A stretch of DNA of 64,000 bases from an uncultured Bacteroidales bacterium (GTDB taxonomy: Bacteria > Bacteroidota > Bacteroidia > Bacteroidales > SZUA-534): positions 1 through 64,000 of the forward strand of contig CADASL010000001.1 in assembly GCA_902790595.1 (NCBI GenBank), written 5' to 3'. The position numbers were made by a program, and so were the translations under genes. Position 1 is the stretch's first letter; each line of letters opens with the position of its first letter. This document shows, one piece after another, positions 8,470 to 16,085 of this stretch. Under the pieces are notes generated by a model, which did not search any database, was not told the DNA's origin, and saw only the letters and a program-made list of their open reading frames with translations.

Positions 8470-8925
8470 CTACGTGTCGCGCTTCAGGTTCTTTTTGAGT
8501 TGCGCAATCATATCGTCGAGCGTTTGGAACAGTGCGGGCACGGTTTCGGGCGTCAGGCTTTTGCAGGCAATGGCGCCGCCAACGGCAAAGGGCACATCGG
8601 TCAGGGCAGTTTGCAGTTGCTGCCCCTTATCTGTCAGACTGACAATTATTTGCCGTGCGTCGTTTGTCCCTTTCGCGCGGGTGACAATGCCCTGTTTTTC
8701 CATTCGCTGCACGAGCGGTGTCACGGTGTTGGTCTCCAGGCAGAGCCGTTTGGCAATGTCGTTGACGGGCTGCGCGTCGTTCTCCCACAAAACCAGCAGA
8801 ACCAGATACTGCGGATAGGTGAGCCCGTGGGCCGAGAGTAGCGGATTGTAGGCCTGCGTGAGTAGCCGCGACGCGGTGTAGAGCCTGAAACACAATTGGT
8901 TATCGAGCCGAAACTCTTCTTTCAT
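8470..8925 (-). CDS. MarR-family regulator, OhrR-like
   Basis: This 151-residue winged-helix repressor begins near EEFRLDNQLCFRLYTASR, where the Cys matches the position of the peroxide-sensing Cys in OhrR-type proteins. The winged helix follows (LTYPQYLVLLVLWENDAQPVNDIAKRL, then DARQIIVSLTDKG). The ATG start shares one base with the stop of the upstream peroxidase gene (TGATG); an alternative GTG lies one codon earlier. This tight coupling, the Cys and the palindromic operator at 9634-9651 point to a thiol-based sensor that autoregulates and controls the peroxidase. Sensor function is inferred from family and context. Confidence 0.88.
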   Translation of the reverse strand: MKEEFRLDNQLCFRLYTASRLLTQAYNPLLSAHGLTYPQYLVLLVLWENDAQPVNDIAKRLCLETNTVTPLVQRMEKQGIVTRAKGTNDARQIIVSLTDKGQQLQTALTDVPFAVGGAIACKSLTPETVPALFQTLDDMIAQLKKNLKRDT

Positions 8926-9572
8926 CACAGCAGGGTTTTAAGGTCGGCTTCAATCTCCTCGGGCGTTGTGGTGGGCGCGTAACGCTTCACGGTCTTGCCG
9001 TCGCGGCTGATAACAAACTTGGTGAAGTTCCACAGAATGTCGCCATCGTTGACAGCCGAGTTGCTGATTTTTTTCAGCATTGTGTGCGTCGCCTTGGCTT
9101 TCAGGCCTTTGTACTCCTCGGTCGGGGCTTGGCTTTTCAGATACTCGAAGACGGGGCTCGCATTGCTGCCGTTGACGTCAATCTTTTTCATCAGCGGGAA
9201 GGTGACGCCGTGGTTCAGGCGGCAGAACTCGGCAATCTCCTCGTCAGTGCCAGGCTCTTGGTGGGCGAATTGGTCGCAAGGGAAGCCCAGAATGACCAGC
9301 CCTTGGTCTTTATATTTCTGATAGAGAGCCTCCAAGCCGTCGTATTGCGGCGTGAAACCGCACTTTGAAGCGGTGTTGACAATCATCAGCACTTGGTCCT
9401 TGTACTGCGCAAGGTCCACCTCGGCGCCCTTGTTGTTCAGGGCTTTGAAATCGTAAATTGTAGCCATTTTGTTGTTGTTTTGCGTGCAGGCCGTCAGTGC
9501 CAACGCAAGGCAGACCACCGCACTTGTTATACTTTTATTTATTGCGTTCAGTGTTGATTTGTTCTTTTTCAT
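8925..9572 (-). CDS. glutathione peroxidase-family thiol peroxidase, lipoprotein
   Basis: This 215-residue protein has a lipoprotein signal (lipobox LTAC, Cys29) in front of a complete glutathione peroxidase domain that begins at Met36 (MATIYDF). The catalytic Cys71 lies in NTASKCGFTPQY, the second Cys in GFPCDQF, and WNFTKFVISRDG completes the active site. Cys-type members usually use thioredoxin rather than glutathione. Membrane anchoring suggests removal of peroxides in the periplasm, so its reductant is an open question. Met36 is exactly where cytosolic homologues start, so a second, cytosolic form is conceivable. It is co-transcribed with the MarR regulator from the promoter at 9614. Confidence 0.88.
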   Translation of the reverse strand: MKKNKSTLNAINKSITSAVVCLALALTACTQNNNKMATIYDFKALNNKGAEVDLAQYKDQVLMIVNTASKCGFTPQYDGLEALYQKYKDQGLVILGFPCDQFAHQEPGTDEEIAEFCRLNHGVTFPLMKKIDVNGSNASPVFEYLKSQAPTEEYKGLKAKATHTMLKKISNSAVNDGDILWNFTKFVISRDGKTVKRYAPTTTPEEIEADLKTLL

Positions 9573-9593
9573 TGTTCAAAATCTTTAAATTGC

Positions 9594-9651
9594 TATTTAT
9601 ATCGTTCGCGACACAAAAGTAGTATAATTAATTTATATCGCAAGCGATATA
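9594..9651 (-). promoter_or_regulatory. peroxidase-marR promoter with palindromic operators
   Basis: On the minus strand a -7 element TACTTTTG (9614-9621) and a -33 TTG (9641-9643) are 19 nt apart, the usual Bacteroidota spacing. A perfect palindrome, TATATCGC-AA-GCGATATA (9634-9651), is centred on the -33. A degenerate copy (TATATCGTTCGCGA, about 9597-9610) covers the expected start of transcription. This arrangement suits repression by the OhrR-like regulator of the same operon. Confidence 0.75.
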
Positions 9652-9672
9652 TTTGAAAAATCATCAAAAGGG

Positions 9673-11043
9673 TTAAAAATTGGCTTGCAACTCAAGTTTG
9701 TAGCAGACGCATTCCGCATCGCGGTAGAACTCGGTCGCGCCCCAGCGCTGCCAGTATTGGTGGGTTTTCAGGCGGTGAAGCACGGGAATGAAAAGGAAGT
9801 CGTAACGGGCCTTCAGTTCGGGCATTATCGACATTAACATATTGTAGTTCAGTTGCGTGCCGCGGTAGGGCTCGGCGACAATGAACGAGAAAACCGCCGT
9901 GTAGCGACGGGCGTTGAGTCGCGCAAGCAAATCGGGGGCGTCGGTGGCAATCTGCGGCACTTCGTCCTGAATGCGGTAGTCGCTCATATTGAGCAAGCCG
10001 ATAACCTTGCCGTCGGCACCTATCGCCTTGACACTCAGCGGCCAGTTGAAGTGCAGCGTGCGCACCCATTGCTCCACATCGGCGCGGTCGAAGCCGTATT
10101 GGCGCACCATCCAATCGGTGGTCAGCGGTGCGTCGGCGGCGGTCATCCGCTCCAAAGTGTAGGGTTTGCAGATTCTTAACGTGTTGTAAGTCAGCAATAT
10201 TTCGGGGTGATACGACAGTTTGGCCTTTCGAAGTCCAGGCAGGCCCATATCTTCTTCGCGGTTCAGATAGGTGAATTGTTCGGGTAGGTGTGCGGCAAAT
10301 TGCTGATTGATAATGGCAAAGGCACCTTCAATGTGGCGGTCGGCCTTCTCAACGCAAACGTCGAAGGTGTCGGTGGTGACGGCGGCGCCATAGGTGAAGG
10401 CCACCATCTGCCCGTCGATAAAAATGCTTCCGCCAGTCATTTGCAGGGCGTCCCAATTGGCAAACACCGTCTCCATCACGCGCTGCTCGGCCAGAATGGT
10501 GCGGTTGGCGTCTTTCTCTTCGAGCCACGTTGCCGTGAGTCGTCGGCACTCGTCGAAGAGTTCGGGCGCAAGCGGACGGTACTCAAAATCGGGGTGCTCG
10601 GCGCGGAAACGGTTCGCGTGGTTGCGCTTGGCCTGATAGGCGCCGCCCTGAAGCGTGGCAAGGCTACTGCGTCGGTAGATATAGTCGTATTGGTTGCGGA
10701 CGGCTTCCGCCTTGATTATCAGGTCGGAATGCTGACTCTCGACGGCCTGCACCTGCGAATCTTCAAGTCCGAGCAGCATCAGGCAGCCGCCGCTGTCGGC
10801 AAGAAGGTCGCACAGCAGTTCGGGCTGAAGGTTGCCCGCCGTGCAGACCATATAGGCCCGTCGGCCATCGAAGGTGAAGCGCAGCACCACGGCGTCGGCC
10901 AGCACGCAGACTTCGGTTTGAAACCAAAACTGCCAGCCCACAAGGTTGGCGAAGTCGTAGTTGCAGTTGCGCCGTCCAGCCTTGAGCGACACGGCCTGCA
11001 CAGCCGCACGGTCGGAAACTGAAAGGGTATGGAACGTCAGCAT
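9673..11043 (-). CDS. DUF2156 domain-GNAT fusion protein
   Basis: This 456-residue cytoplasmic protein starts at MLTFHTL, whose ATG lies inside the end of the upstream GNAT gene (7-nt overlap). The longer in-frame start would read far into that gene. Residues about 1-290 resemble DUF2156, the acyltransferase-like fold of phosphatidylglycerol lysyltransferases (YRRSSLATLQGGAYQAKRN, then FTYLNREEDMGLPGLRKAK). The last 150 residues look like a second GNAT-type domain (FSFIVAEPYRGTQLNYNML, YWQRWGATEFYRD). The acceptor is unknown. It is the last gene of the operon headed by the flavodoxin-cyclophilin protein. Confidence 0.75.
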   Translation of the reverse strand: MLTFHTLSVSDRAAVQAVSLKAGRRNCNYDFANLVGWQFWFQTEVCVLADAVVLRFTFDGRRAYMVCTAGNLQPELLCDLLADSGGCLMLLGLEDSQVQAVESQHSDLIIKAEAVRNQYDYIYRRSSLATLQGGAYQAKRNHANRFRAEHPDFEYRPLAPELFDECRRLTATWLEEKDANRTILAEQRVMETVFANWDALQMTGGSIFIDGQMVAFTYGAAVTTDTFDVCVEKADRHIEGAFAIINQQFAAHLPEQFTYLNREEDMGLPGLRKAKLSYHPEILLTYNTLRICKPYTLERMTAADAPLTTDWMVRQYGFDRADVEQWVRTLHFNWPLSVKAIGADGKVIGLLNMSDYRIQDEVPQIATDAPDLLARLNARRYTAVFSFIVAEPYRGTQLNYNMLMSIMPELKARYDFLFIPVLHRLKTHQYWQRWGATEFYRDAECVCYKLELQANF

Positions 11044-11516
11044 AAAACAATTTCCATTGTGGTTTTCTGCACCTGCATTCCCATATTTTGGTAGAACGAC
11101 AGGGCAGCGTCGTTGCCCGCCCAAACATTCAGCGTAATGTTGTGGCAACTAATCGATTGCGCATAGTTGCGGACGTGCTCGAACAACGATTTGCCAACGT
11201 GGCGGCCGCGGGCGCTCTCGTCAACGCAAATGTCGTCGATATACAGAGTTTTGGTGTCTTGCAGCAGTTTATTGTTCTGAACTTCAGTGATTTGGCAAAA
11301 TGCGTAGCCGAGCACGCCGCCGTCGTCGAAAACGAAAATCGGCTTGTTGTCATCGGTCAGCATTTGACTGAGTTCCAACTCGTTATACTTGGTTGTGTGC
11401 GGTTTGAACAAATCGGGGCGGATATGGTAATGAACCATATTCACTTGGTGCAATAGGTTGATAATCTGCCCAATATCGGCAGTGGTTGCGCGTCGAATCA
11501 TTGTGTTGATATTCAT
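11037..11516 (-). CDS. GNAT-family N-acetyltransferase
   Basis: This 159-residue protein shows the GNAT core. The N-terminal motif is [19 protein letters not shown], the acetyl-CoA loop region is [22 protein letters not shown], and the terminal strand is [18 protein letters not shown]. Acetyl-CoA donation to an amine is expected; the substrate is unknown. The start at 11516 overlaps the upstream flavodoxin stop by 4 nt (ATGA), and its stop overlaps the next gene by 7 nt. A longer reading into the flavodoxin gene was rejected. The tight packing means it is translated together with the flavodoxin unit. Confidence 0.88.
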   Translation of the reverse strand: MNINTMIRRATTADIGQIINLLHQVNMVHYHIRPDLFKPHTTKYNELELSQMLTDDNKPIFVFDDGGVLGYAFCQITEVQNNKLLQDTKTLYIDDICVDESARGRHVGKSLFEHVRNYAQSISCHNITLNVWAGNDAALSFYQNMGMQVQKTTMEIVLC

Positions 11517-12076
11517 TGCTTTCCGCAAAAACTGCGCAGTTCGCCTTCTTTGGCAAAGTTGAGCAAACGGCCGTCTTGAATGTTGATTTCGGGATAGGCG
11601 GCCTGCAAATCCTTCACAGCCTTGTCGATACTGCTGCCGCCGCTGGTGGCGAACAGACGGACGGTTTTGCCGCTGAAATCGTAGCTCTCGAAGAATGTGT
11701 TGATAATGGTCGGCGCGGTGTACCACCATATCGGGAAACCGACGTAAATGGTTTGATATTCAGCCATATTGGCAAGCTTGTCGGTAATGGCCGGGCGCGA
11801 ATTTTTGTCGGCCATTTCAACCGACGAGCGGCTCTGCTTGTCGTGCCAGTCGAGGTCGGCGCGGGTGTAGGCCTTGGCGGGTTTGATTTCGTGCAGGTCG
11901 GCGCCAGCCACTTTTGCCAATTGCTGGGCAATGCCCTTTGTTGTGCCCGAAGCCGAAAAATAGGCGACTAAAGTTTTGTTACTCATTTGTTTGTCATTTT
12001 GAATGTTACTGTTTTGCGCGTTTGCGGCAACTGTTGCCGTCCAAAGCGCAGCTAAAATTAGATAAAGCTTTCTCAT
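11513..12076 (-). CDS. flavodoxin with signal peptide
   Basis: This 187-residue protein has an N-terminal signal sequence ([21 protein letters not shown]) followed by a complete flavodoxin fold. The FMN phosphate loop is SASGTTKG, the isoalloxazine loop is [10 protein letters not shown], and [10 protein letters not shown] is also present. Flavodoxins are normally cytosolic one- or two-electron carriers, so export is unusual. Met31 ([10 protein letters not shown]) lies exactly where cytosolic homologues begin, so both forms are possible. It lies 2 nt after the flavodoxin-cyclophilin gene and overlaps the GNAT gene. It should be controlled by the AraC motif at 13247. Confidence 0.87.
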   Translation of the reverse strand: MRKLYLILAALWTATVAANAQNSNIQNDKQMSNKTLVAYFSASGTTKGIAQQLAKVAGADLHEIKPAKAYTRADLDWHDKQSRSSVEMADKNSRPAITDKLANMAEYQTIYVGFPIWWYTAPTIINTFFESYDFSGKTVRLFATSGGSSIDKAVKDLQAAYPEINIQDGRLLNFAKEGELRSFCGKQ

Positions 12077-12078
12077 TG

Positions 12079-13188
12079 TTAATTGCTGAATTTGAATTTT
12101 TTCTCGCCGCCCTGAATGTAAATCTGTCCGCGGACAGGTGCGCTGATTCGGCGGCCTTGAAGGTCGTACATTGGCCCGTCGGGTGTTGCCGCACGGTCGG
12201 ACTGCCGAATTCCTGTCGGCGTCTCGTTATTGTTCTGATTTTCAGAGTTGTTTCCCGCCGATAACGACAGCGTGATTGTGCAATCGCCTTCGCCCAAAGC
12301 GGCTTTCAGTTCCTGCTGCGTGGCGTTGTCGATTTTGCCCAAACGGGTGTAATCCCACGAGTTCGAGCCGTAGAAAATCACAATCTGACTGCCGTTGTAG
12401 AGAACAATGTCGCCAGGTTCGGTGGTCGTCTGCTCGTTGGCTGTAGGCAGCGAGCGCCCGAGCGGCCCCACTTTCTCAAAACTGCCGTAGTCGGTGGCGC
12501 TGTAGGTGATAGGCGATTCGCGCAAAGCGGCCACAAGTGCCTGAGTGGCAGTGTTTTCGGCCAGCGTGGCGGTGAGCGTGACGCTGCCAATGGTTATGTA
12601 GAGTTTTTCGGTCATATTGCTTTTAAAATCAAGAGTTTTGGTCCAATTGGCGAGCAGAGTCGGCATATTGCTGCGGTTTTTGTTGTTAATCCAAAGTGGT
12701 TCGCCGACGAATTTTCCGTTGGAAATCAGCCGTTTGGCGTCGGCCACGACCGAAGAAATGCCGCTGCTTGCGCTCGACACAATCAGAGCAATGTTTTTGC
12801 CAGCCATTTCCGCGCCGTTCGCGAAAAGAAACGTCTGCATTGGCGCCGCCATATTGCTCCACCACAGCGGTGTGGCCACTATAATGTTGTCGTACAGGCC
12901 AAAATCGACGCTCAGGGGCTTTATTTCGGGGTAACTTTCAGCCTTGTCGGGATTCTCGCGAATGGCCGAAATGAGCGCGCTGCCAATGGCGTAGTTGTCG
13001 GCTTCGTATCGCTCGCCTTCCTTAGCGGGCTGAATTTCAACAATATCGGCATTTGTCAGCCCTTTCAGTTCGTCAACAATCGACCGCACATTGCCCGTGT
13101 AACTGTAGTAGGCCACAAGGGTGCGGTTTTGTGCTGATAAATTGTTTATTGTCAGTAAAATAAATGCGATGGTGATAAGATGTCTCAT
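12079..13188 (-). CDS. exported flavodoxin-cyclophilin-like fusion
   Basis: This 369-residue protein has a signal peptide (cleavage near NNLSAQ) and a flavodoxin domain at about 20-185 ([33 protein letters not shown]). A cyclophilin-like barrel follows at about 190-315 ([48 protein letters not shown]). The end, [19 protein letters not shown], resembles C-terminal tails of many exported Bacteroidota proteins. The pairing suggests an envelope electron carrier or flavin reductase with an attached small-ligand or protein-binding barrel. It is the first gene of operon A, and its promoter with the AraC-type motif lies in the 93-nt gap upstream. Confidence 0.85.
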   Translation of the reverse strand: MRHLITIAFILLTINNLSAQNRTLVAYYSYTGNVRSIVDELKGLTNADIVEIQPAKEGERYEADNYAIGSALISAIRENPDKAESYPEIKPLSVDFGLYDNIIVATPLWWSNMAAPMQTFLFANGAEMAGKNIALIVSSASSGISSVVADAKRLISNGKFVGEPLWINNKNRSNMPTLLANWTKTLDFKSNMTEKLYITIGSVTLTATLAENTATQALVAALRESPITYSATDYGSFEKVGPLGRSLPTANEQTTTEPGDIVLYNGSQIVIFYGSNSWDYTRLGKIDNATQQELKAALGEGDCTITLSLSAGNNSENQNNNETPTGIRQSDRAATPDGPMYDLQGRRISAPVRGQIYIQGGEKKFKFSN

Positions 13189-13208
13189 AGTCGTGAAATT
13201 TTATTGCA

Positions 13209-13276
13209 CAAATGTATATCGTGCATTGCTTGAGCCAGATAGCCGTATTTCGGAAAGAATTACCCGAATTTTGGGA
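13209..13276 (-). promoter_or_regulatory. promoter A with AraC-type motif
   Basis: The -7 element TACATTTG lies at 13209-13216 on the minus strand. There is no -33 TTG. The 30-bp motif beginning ATTTCGGAAAGAATTACC occupies 13247-13276, 30 nt from the -7. It matches copies B (15911) and C (15990) at 24 of 30 positions each. It drives the flavodoxin-cyclophilin operon. Confidence 0.75.
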
Positions 13277-13281
13277 TTTGC

Positions 13282-14169
13282 TTACGCCGCGCGGTATTCG
13301 GTTGGCGTTTTGCCCGTTTTGCGCTTGAAGAACCGCACAAAATGCTGCGGATAGCCGAAGCCTAGACGGTCGCTCACTTGCGCAATGGTAAGTGTCTGAC
13401 TGCTAAGCAGTTCTTTGGCGCGGCGCACAATGTGGTCGGCAATGAAATCCTGCGCCGTGCGGCCCGTTTCAACCTTCACCAACTCACCGAAATAGCCCGC
13501 CGTCAGGCTGCATTTGTCGGCAAAATAGGCCACCGTCGGAATGCCTTCGGTTTCAGCCTTGTCGGTCAGATATTCGTCTAAAAGCGACTCAAACCGCTGC
13601 ACAGTGGCGTGGTTGATTTCTTCGCGCGTAATGAACTGACGGTCGTAAAACCTTAAGCAATAGTTCAATAGCAGTTCGATGTTCGACACAATCAACTCGC
13701 GCGAGTGCTTGTCGATGGCGTGCTGAAGTTCCTGCTGAATCATTGTGAGCACGCTGCGGAAAATCTCGATTTCGCCCACCGAAAGATGCAGCGCTTCGTT
13801 GCTCGAGTACGAGAAGAACTCGTAGCGCGAAATCTGTCGCCCCAACTGCGTACGAGCCAGAAAATCAGGGTGGAAGAGCAGTGCCGTCCACTTCGGATTG
13901 GGCACTTCGGGGTTTGGCTCAACGCGGACGCTCTGCCCAGGCGCAAACGACGTGACGGTCATTTCGTCGAAGTCGTATTTGGTGCGGCCGTACGAGAGTT
14001 TGCAGCCCTTGTTTTCCTTCAGAAACAAGGCATACACGCCGTAGTGCACCACGCACTCTTCAATGGGCAACTGCTTGTCGTAGCGCACCACACTCACAAG
14101 CGGGTGCAGCGTCTCGAATCCGTAAAAATCGTTGAACTGCTGAATTGTGTCGAAATGTATCTCGTTCAT
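13282..14169 (-). CDS. AraC-family transcriptional regulator
   Basis: This 295-residue regulator starts at MNEIHFDTIQQFND; a 30-residue upstream extension was rejected because it lacks family similarity. The N-terminal sensor half is a cupin-like fold (VVHYGVYALFLKENKGCKLSYG). The last 100 residues hold two helix-turn-helix units (VAYFADKCSLTAGYFGELVK, then IAQVSDRLGFGYPQHFVRFFKRKTG), ending KTPTEYRAA. Several Cys are spread through the sensor, but no metal motif was identified. It is the last gene of operon B, so it would increase its own expression if it activates copy B. It is the obvious candidate to bind the three repeated motifs, and the ligand is unknown. Confidence 0.92.
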   Translation of the reverse strand: MNEIHFDTIQQFNDFYGFETLHPLVSVVRYDKQLPIEECVVHYGVYALFLKENKGCKLSYGRTKYDFDEMTVTSFAPGQSVRVEPNPEVPNPKWTALLFHPDFLARTQLGRQISRYEFFSYSSNEALHLSVGEIEIFRSVLTMIQQELQHAIDKHSRELIVSNIELLLNYCLRFYDRQFITREEINHATVQRFESLLDEYLTDKAETEGIPTVAYFADKCSLTAGYFGELVKVETGRTAQDFIADHIVRRAKELLSSQTLTIAQVSDRLGFGYPQHFVRFFKRKTGKTPTEYRAA

Positions 14170-14203
14170 TTTCTTTTGTTTTTGCAAATATACTGAAATC
14201 TTA

Positions 14204-14740
14204 TTAACCCACCGTTTTACCCAACTCATAAGCCTCGCTGAGCGCCTTGTGGCCTTCAATCTCGCCCATATCGTTTACGCCGCCGGCAAAAACGGTGCCC
14301 GCCAGCCGCGCCCGCTCAAAGCAGTCAATCCAGCCCGTCAGGCCAGAGACGGCTCGCTGCGGCACCTGCGGCTCGTCTTCGGCGGCGGTGGTGAGCAGAT
14401 AAATGTTTCTGAACTTATAATCAGACGGATAGAGCGGATTGGCGCGGTCGAGCAGGGTTTTCATTTGGCCGCACATTTCGTAGTAGTAAATTGGTGTGGC
14501 AAAGGCGATTACGTCGGCATTGTGCATTTTTGCCACAATGTCGGGCGCGTCGTCTTTTATGACACATTTTTGCGTTTTCTGGCAGGCGAAACAGCCACGG
14601 CAGAACTCGATTTTCTTTCCGCGAAGCGAGACAACTTCGACCGAATGGCCAGCAACGACCGCGCCGCGCGCAAACTCACGGGCCAGAGCGTCGGAATTGC
14701 TTGTGGGGCGCAGACTTGTTGATATAACTAAAACGTTCAT
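14204..14740 (-). CDS. NADPH-dependent FMN reductase-like protein
   Basis: This 178-residue flavodoxin-fold protein starts MNVLVISTSLRPTSNSDALARE, with an FMN phosphate loop of the T-S-L-R type. It has a Cys cluster, FCRGCFACQKTQKC, as in multimeric flavodoxin WrbA-like and iron-sulfur flavoproteins, and FATPIYYYEMCGQMK around the flavin. It probably reduces quinones or other acceptors with NAD(P)H in the cytosol. No signal peptide is present. It lies 23 nt after the lipoprotein hydrolase and 34 nt before the AraC gene, so all three form operon B. Whether the Cys cluster binds an Fe-S cluster cannot be told here. Confidence 0.88.
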   Translation of the reverse strand: MNVLVISTSLRPTSNSDALAREFARGAVVAGHSVEVVSLRGKKIEFCRGCFACQKTQKCVIKDDAPDIVAKMHNADVIAFATPIYYYEMCGQMKTLLDRANPLYPSDYKFRNIYLLTTAAEDEPQVPQRAVSGLTGWIDCFERARLAGTVFAGGVNDMGEIEGHKALSEAYELGKTVG

Positions 14741-14763
14741 ATTGTTGGATTTAAATGCTCGTT

Positions 14764-15849
14764 TTACTTCAAATTTTCCTTGAAAAACGCTTCAATCTTG
14801 TCATACGGAATGCGGCCGTTCTTGTCGTCGTAAAGGTCGGTGTGGACGGCGCCGGGGATAATCAGGATTTCCTTGTTGCCGTCGGTCATACTTTGGCCGT
14901 CGCATTTCTTGCCCGTCATTTTCTCGAAGGCATACTCGCTGAAGTAGCGGCTGTGCGCCTTCTCGCCGTGAATGAGCAGCACGGGCGTTTCGATTTCCGA
15001 AGCCCACGCCAGCAGCGGTTGGTTCAAAAATGATTGGCAGCCAGTGACGTTCCAGCCGTCGTTCGAGTTGCCGCTGCGCTTGTGGTAGCCGCGCGGCGTC
15101 TTGTAGTAGTCGTAATAGTCCTTCACAAACCACGGCGCGTCGTCGGGTAGGGGGTCGATAACGCCGCCAGCGCGCTTGTAACTGCCTGTGCGATAGTCTT
15201 CTGTGCGCTGTGCCGCGATGGCCTTGCGTTTTTCCATACGCTGCTCGGGCGTGTTCTCGCTTTCAAAATATCCTTCGGCGTTCACCTTGCTCATATCGTA
15301 CATTGTGCTTGCCACGGTGGCCTTGATGCGCGGGTCGATGGCGGCGGCGTTCACAGCCATTCCGCCCCAGCCGCAGATGCCGACAATGCCAATCCGCTCG
15401 GCGTCAACGTCTTGACGGTTAGACAGATAATCGACAGCCGCCAGAAAATCTTCGGTGTTGATGTCGGGCGAAGCCATACGGCGCGGCTCGCCACCGCTCT
15501 CACCCGTGAACGACGGGTCGAAGGCCAAGGTCAGGAATCCGCGCTCGGCCAAATGCTGCGCGTACAGGCCCGAGCACTGCTCTTTCACAGCGCCAAACGG
15601 TCCGCTTACCGCGATGGCCGCCATTTTGCCATTGGCGTTTTTCGGCACGTAAAGGTCGGCCGCCAGCGTAATGCCGTAGCGGTTGTGGAACGTCACTTTT
15701 GAGTGGTTCACCTTGTCGCTTTGCGCGAAAACCTTGTCCCACGCCTGTTCGAGTTGCAATTCTTGTTTGTCCATAGTCTTGTCGGTTTTTGTTTGCGAGC
15801 AGCCCCACAGAGCGGCAATGCACGCAATGGTTATTACTGATTTTTTCAT
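14764..15849 (-). CDS. alpha/beta hydrolase, lipoprotein
   Basis: This 361-residue protein starts at MKKSVITIACIAALWGC; an upstream start would add 27 residues and destroy this signal. The lipobox-like LWGC has an unusual Trp. The hydrolase domain begins after Met26. The nucleophile elbow reads GIVGICGWGGMA, so the nucleophile may be Cys rather than Ser, as in dienelactone hydrolases. LLIHGEKAHSRYFSEYAFE and IPGAVHTDLYD fit the acidic and His residues. It probably hydrolyses an ester, lactone or thioester in the periplasm. It is the first gene of operon B and is divergent from operon C. Confidence 0.85.
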   Translation of the reverse strand: MKKSVITIACIAALWGCSQTKTDKTMDKQELQLEQAWDKVFAQSDKVNHSKVTFHNRYGITLAADLYVPKNANGKMAAIAVSGPFGAVKEQCSGLYAQHLAERGFLTLAFDPSFTGESGGEPRRMASPDINTEDFLAAVDYLSNRQDVDAERIGIVGICGWGGMAVNAAAIDPRIKATVASTMYDMSKVNAEGYFESENTPEQRMEKRKAIAAQRTEDYRTGSYKRAGGVIDPLPDDAPWFVKDYYDYYKTPRGYHKRSGNSNDGWNVTGCQSFLNQPLLAWASEIETPVLLIHGEKAHSRYFSEYAFEKMTGKKCDGQSMTDGNKEILIIPGAVHTDLYDDKNGRIPYDKIEAFFKENLK

Positions 15850-15873
15850 TTCAAATAAGTTTTTAATCCGAAA

Positions 15874-15940
15874 CAAAAGTACCCACATTCGGATAGTTGA
15901 AGTTATCCGAAATTCGGAAAGGATTACCAAAATTTGGGGT
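15874..15940 (-). promoter_or_regulatory. promoter B with AraC-type motif
   Basis: The -7 element TACTTTTG lies at 15874-15881 on the minus strand, with no -33 TTG. Motif copy B (core AATTCGGAAAGGATTACC) occupies 15911-15940, 29 nt from the -7. A perfect inverted repeat, TTCGGATA/TATCCGAA (15888-15895 and 15904-15911), lies between them and touches the motif. It drives the hydrolase-FMN reductase-araC operon. Confidence 0.75.
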
Positions 15941-15989
15941 GGAAGTGAAATACGACTTTTTTAATAGGTGTACCTAAACAAACGCTAAA

Positions 15990-16056
15990 AACCGAAATAA
16001 GGGTAATTCTTCCCGAAATAAATGTTTCTGCAAGAAGAATGAGTATCGTATTTTTG
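15990..16056 (+). promoter_or_regulatory. promoter C with AraC-type motif
   Basis: The -7 element TATTTTTG lies at 16049-16056 on the plus strand, with no -33 TTG. Motif copy C occupies 15990-16019 and reads ATTTCGGGAAGAATTACC on the minus strand. It therefore has the same orientation to its gene as copies A and B, and lies 29 nt from the -7. It drives the long operon that starts at 16086. Confidence 0.75.
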
Positions 16057-16085
16057 CATAGTGATAAATATTTAAATGTAATTTT

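Noticed and set aside
9648..9655. TATATTTG on the plus strand as a promoter
   Set aside because: It points into the antisense of the peroxidase gene with no plus-strand gene ahead; the bases belong mainly to the palindromic operator.
11517..11729. N-terminal extension of the GNAT protein
   Set aside because: It would overlap the flavodoxin gene by over 200 nt in another frame; the ATGA overlap at 11513-11516 is the normal arrangement.
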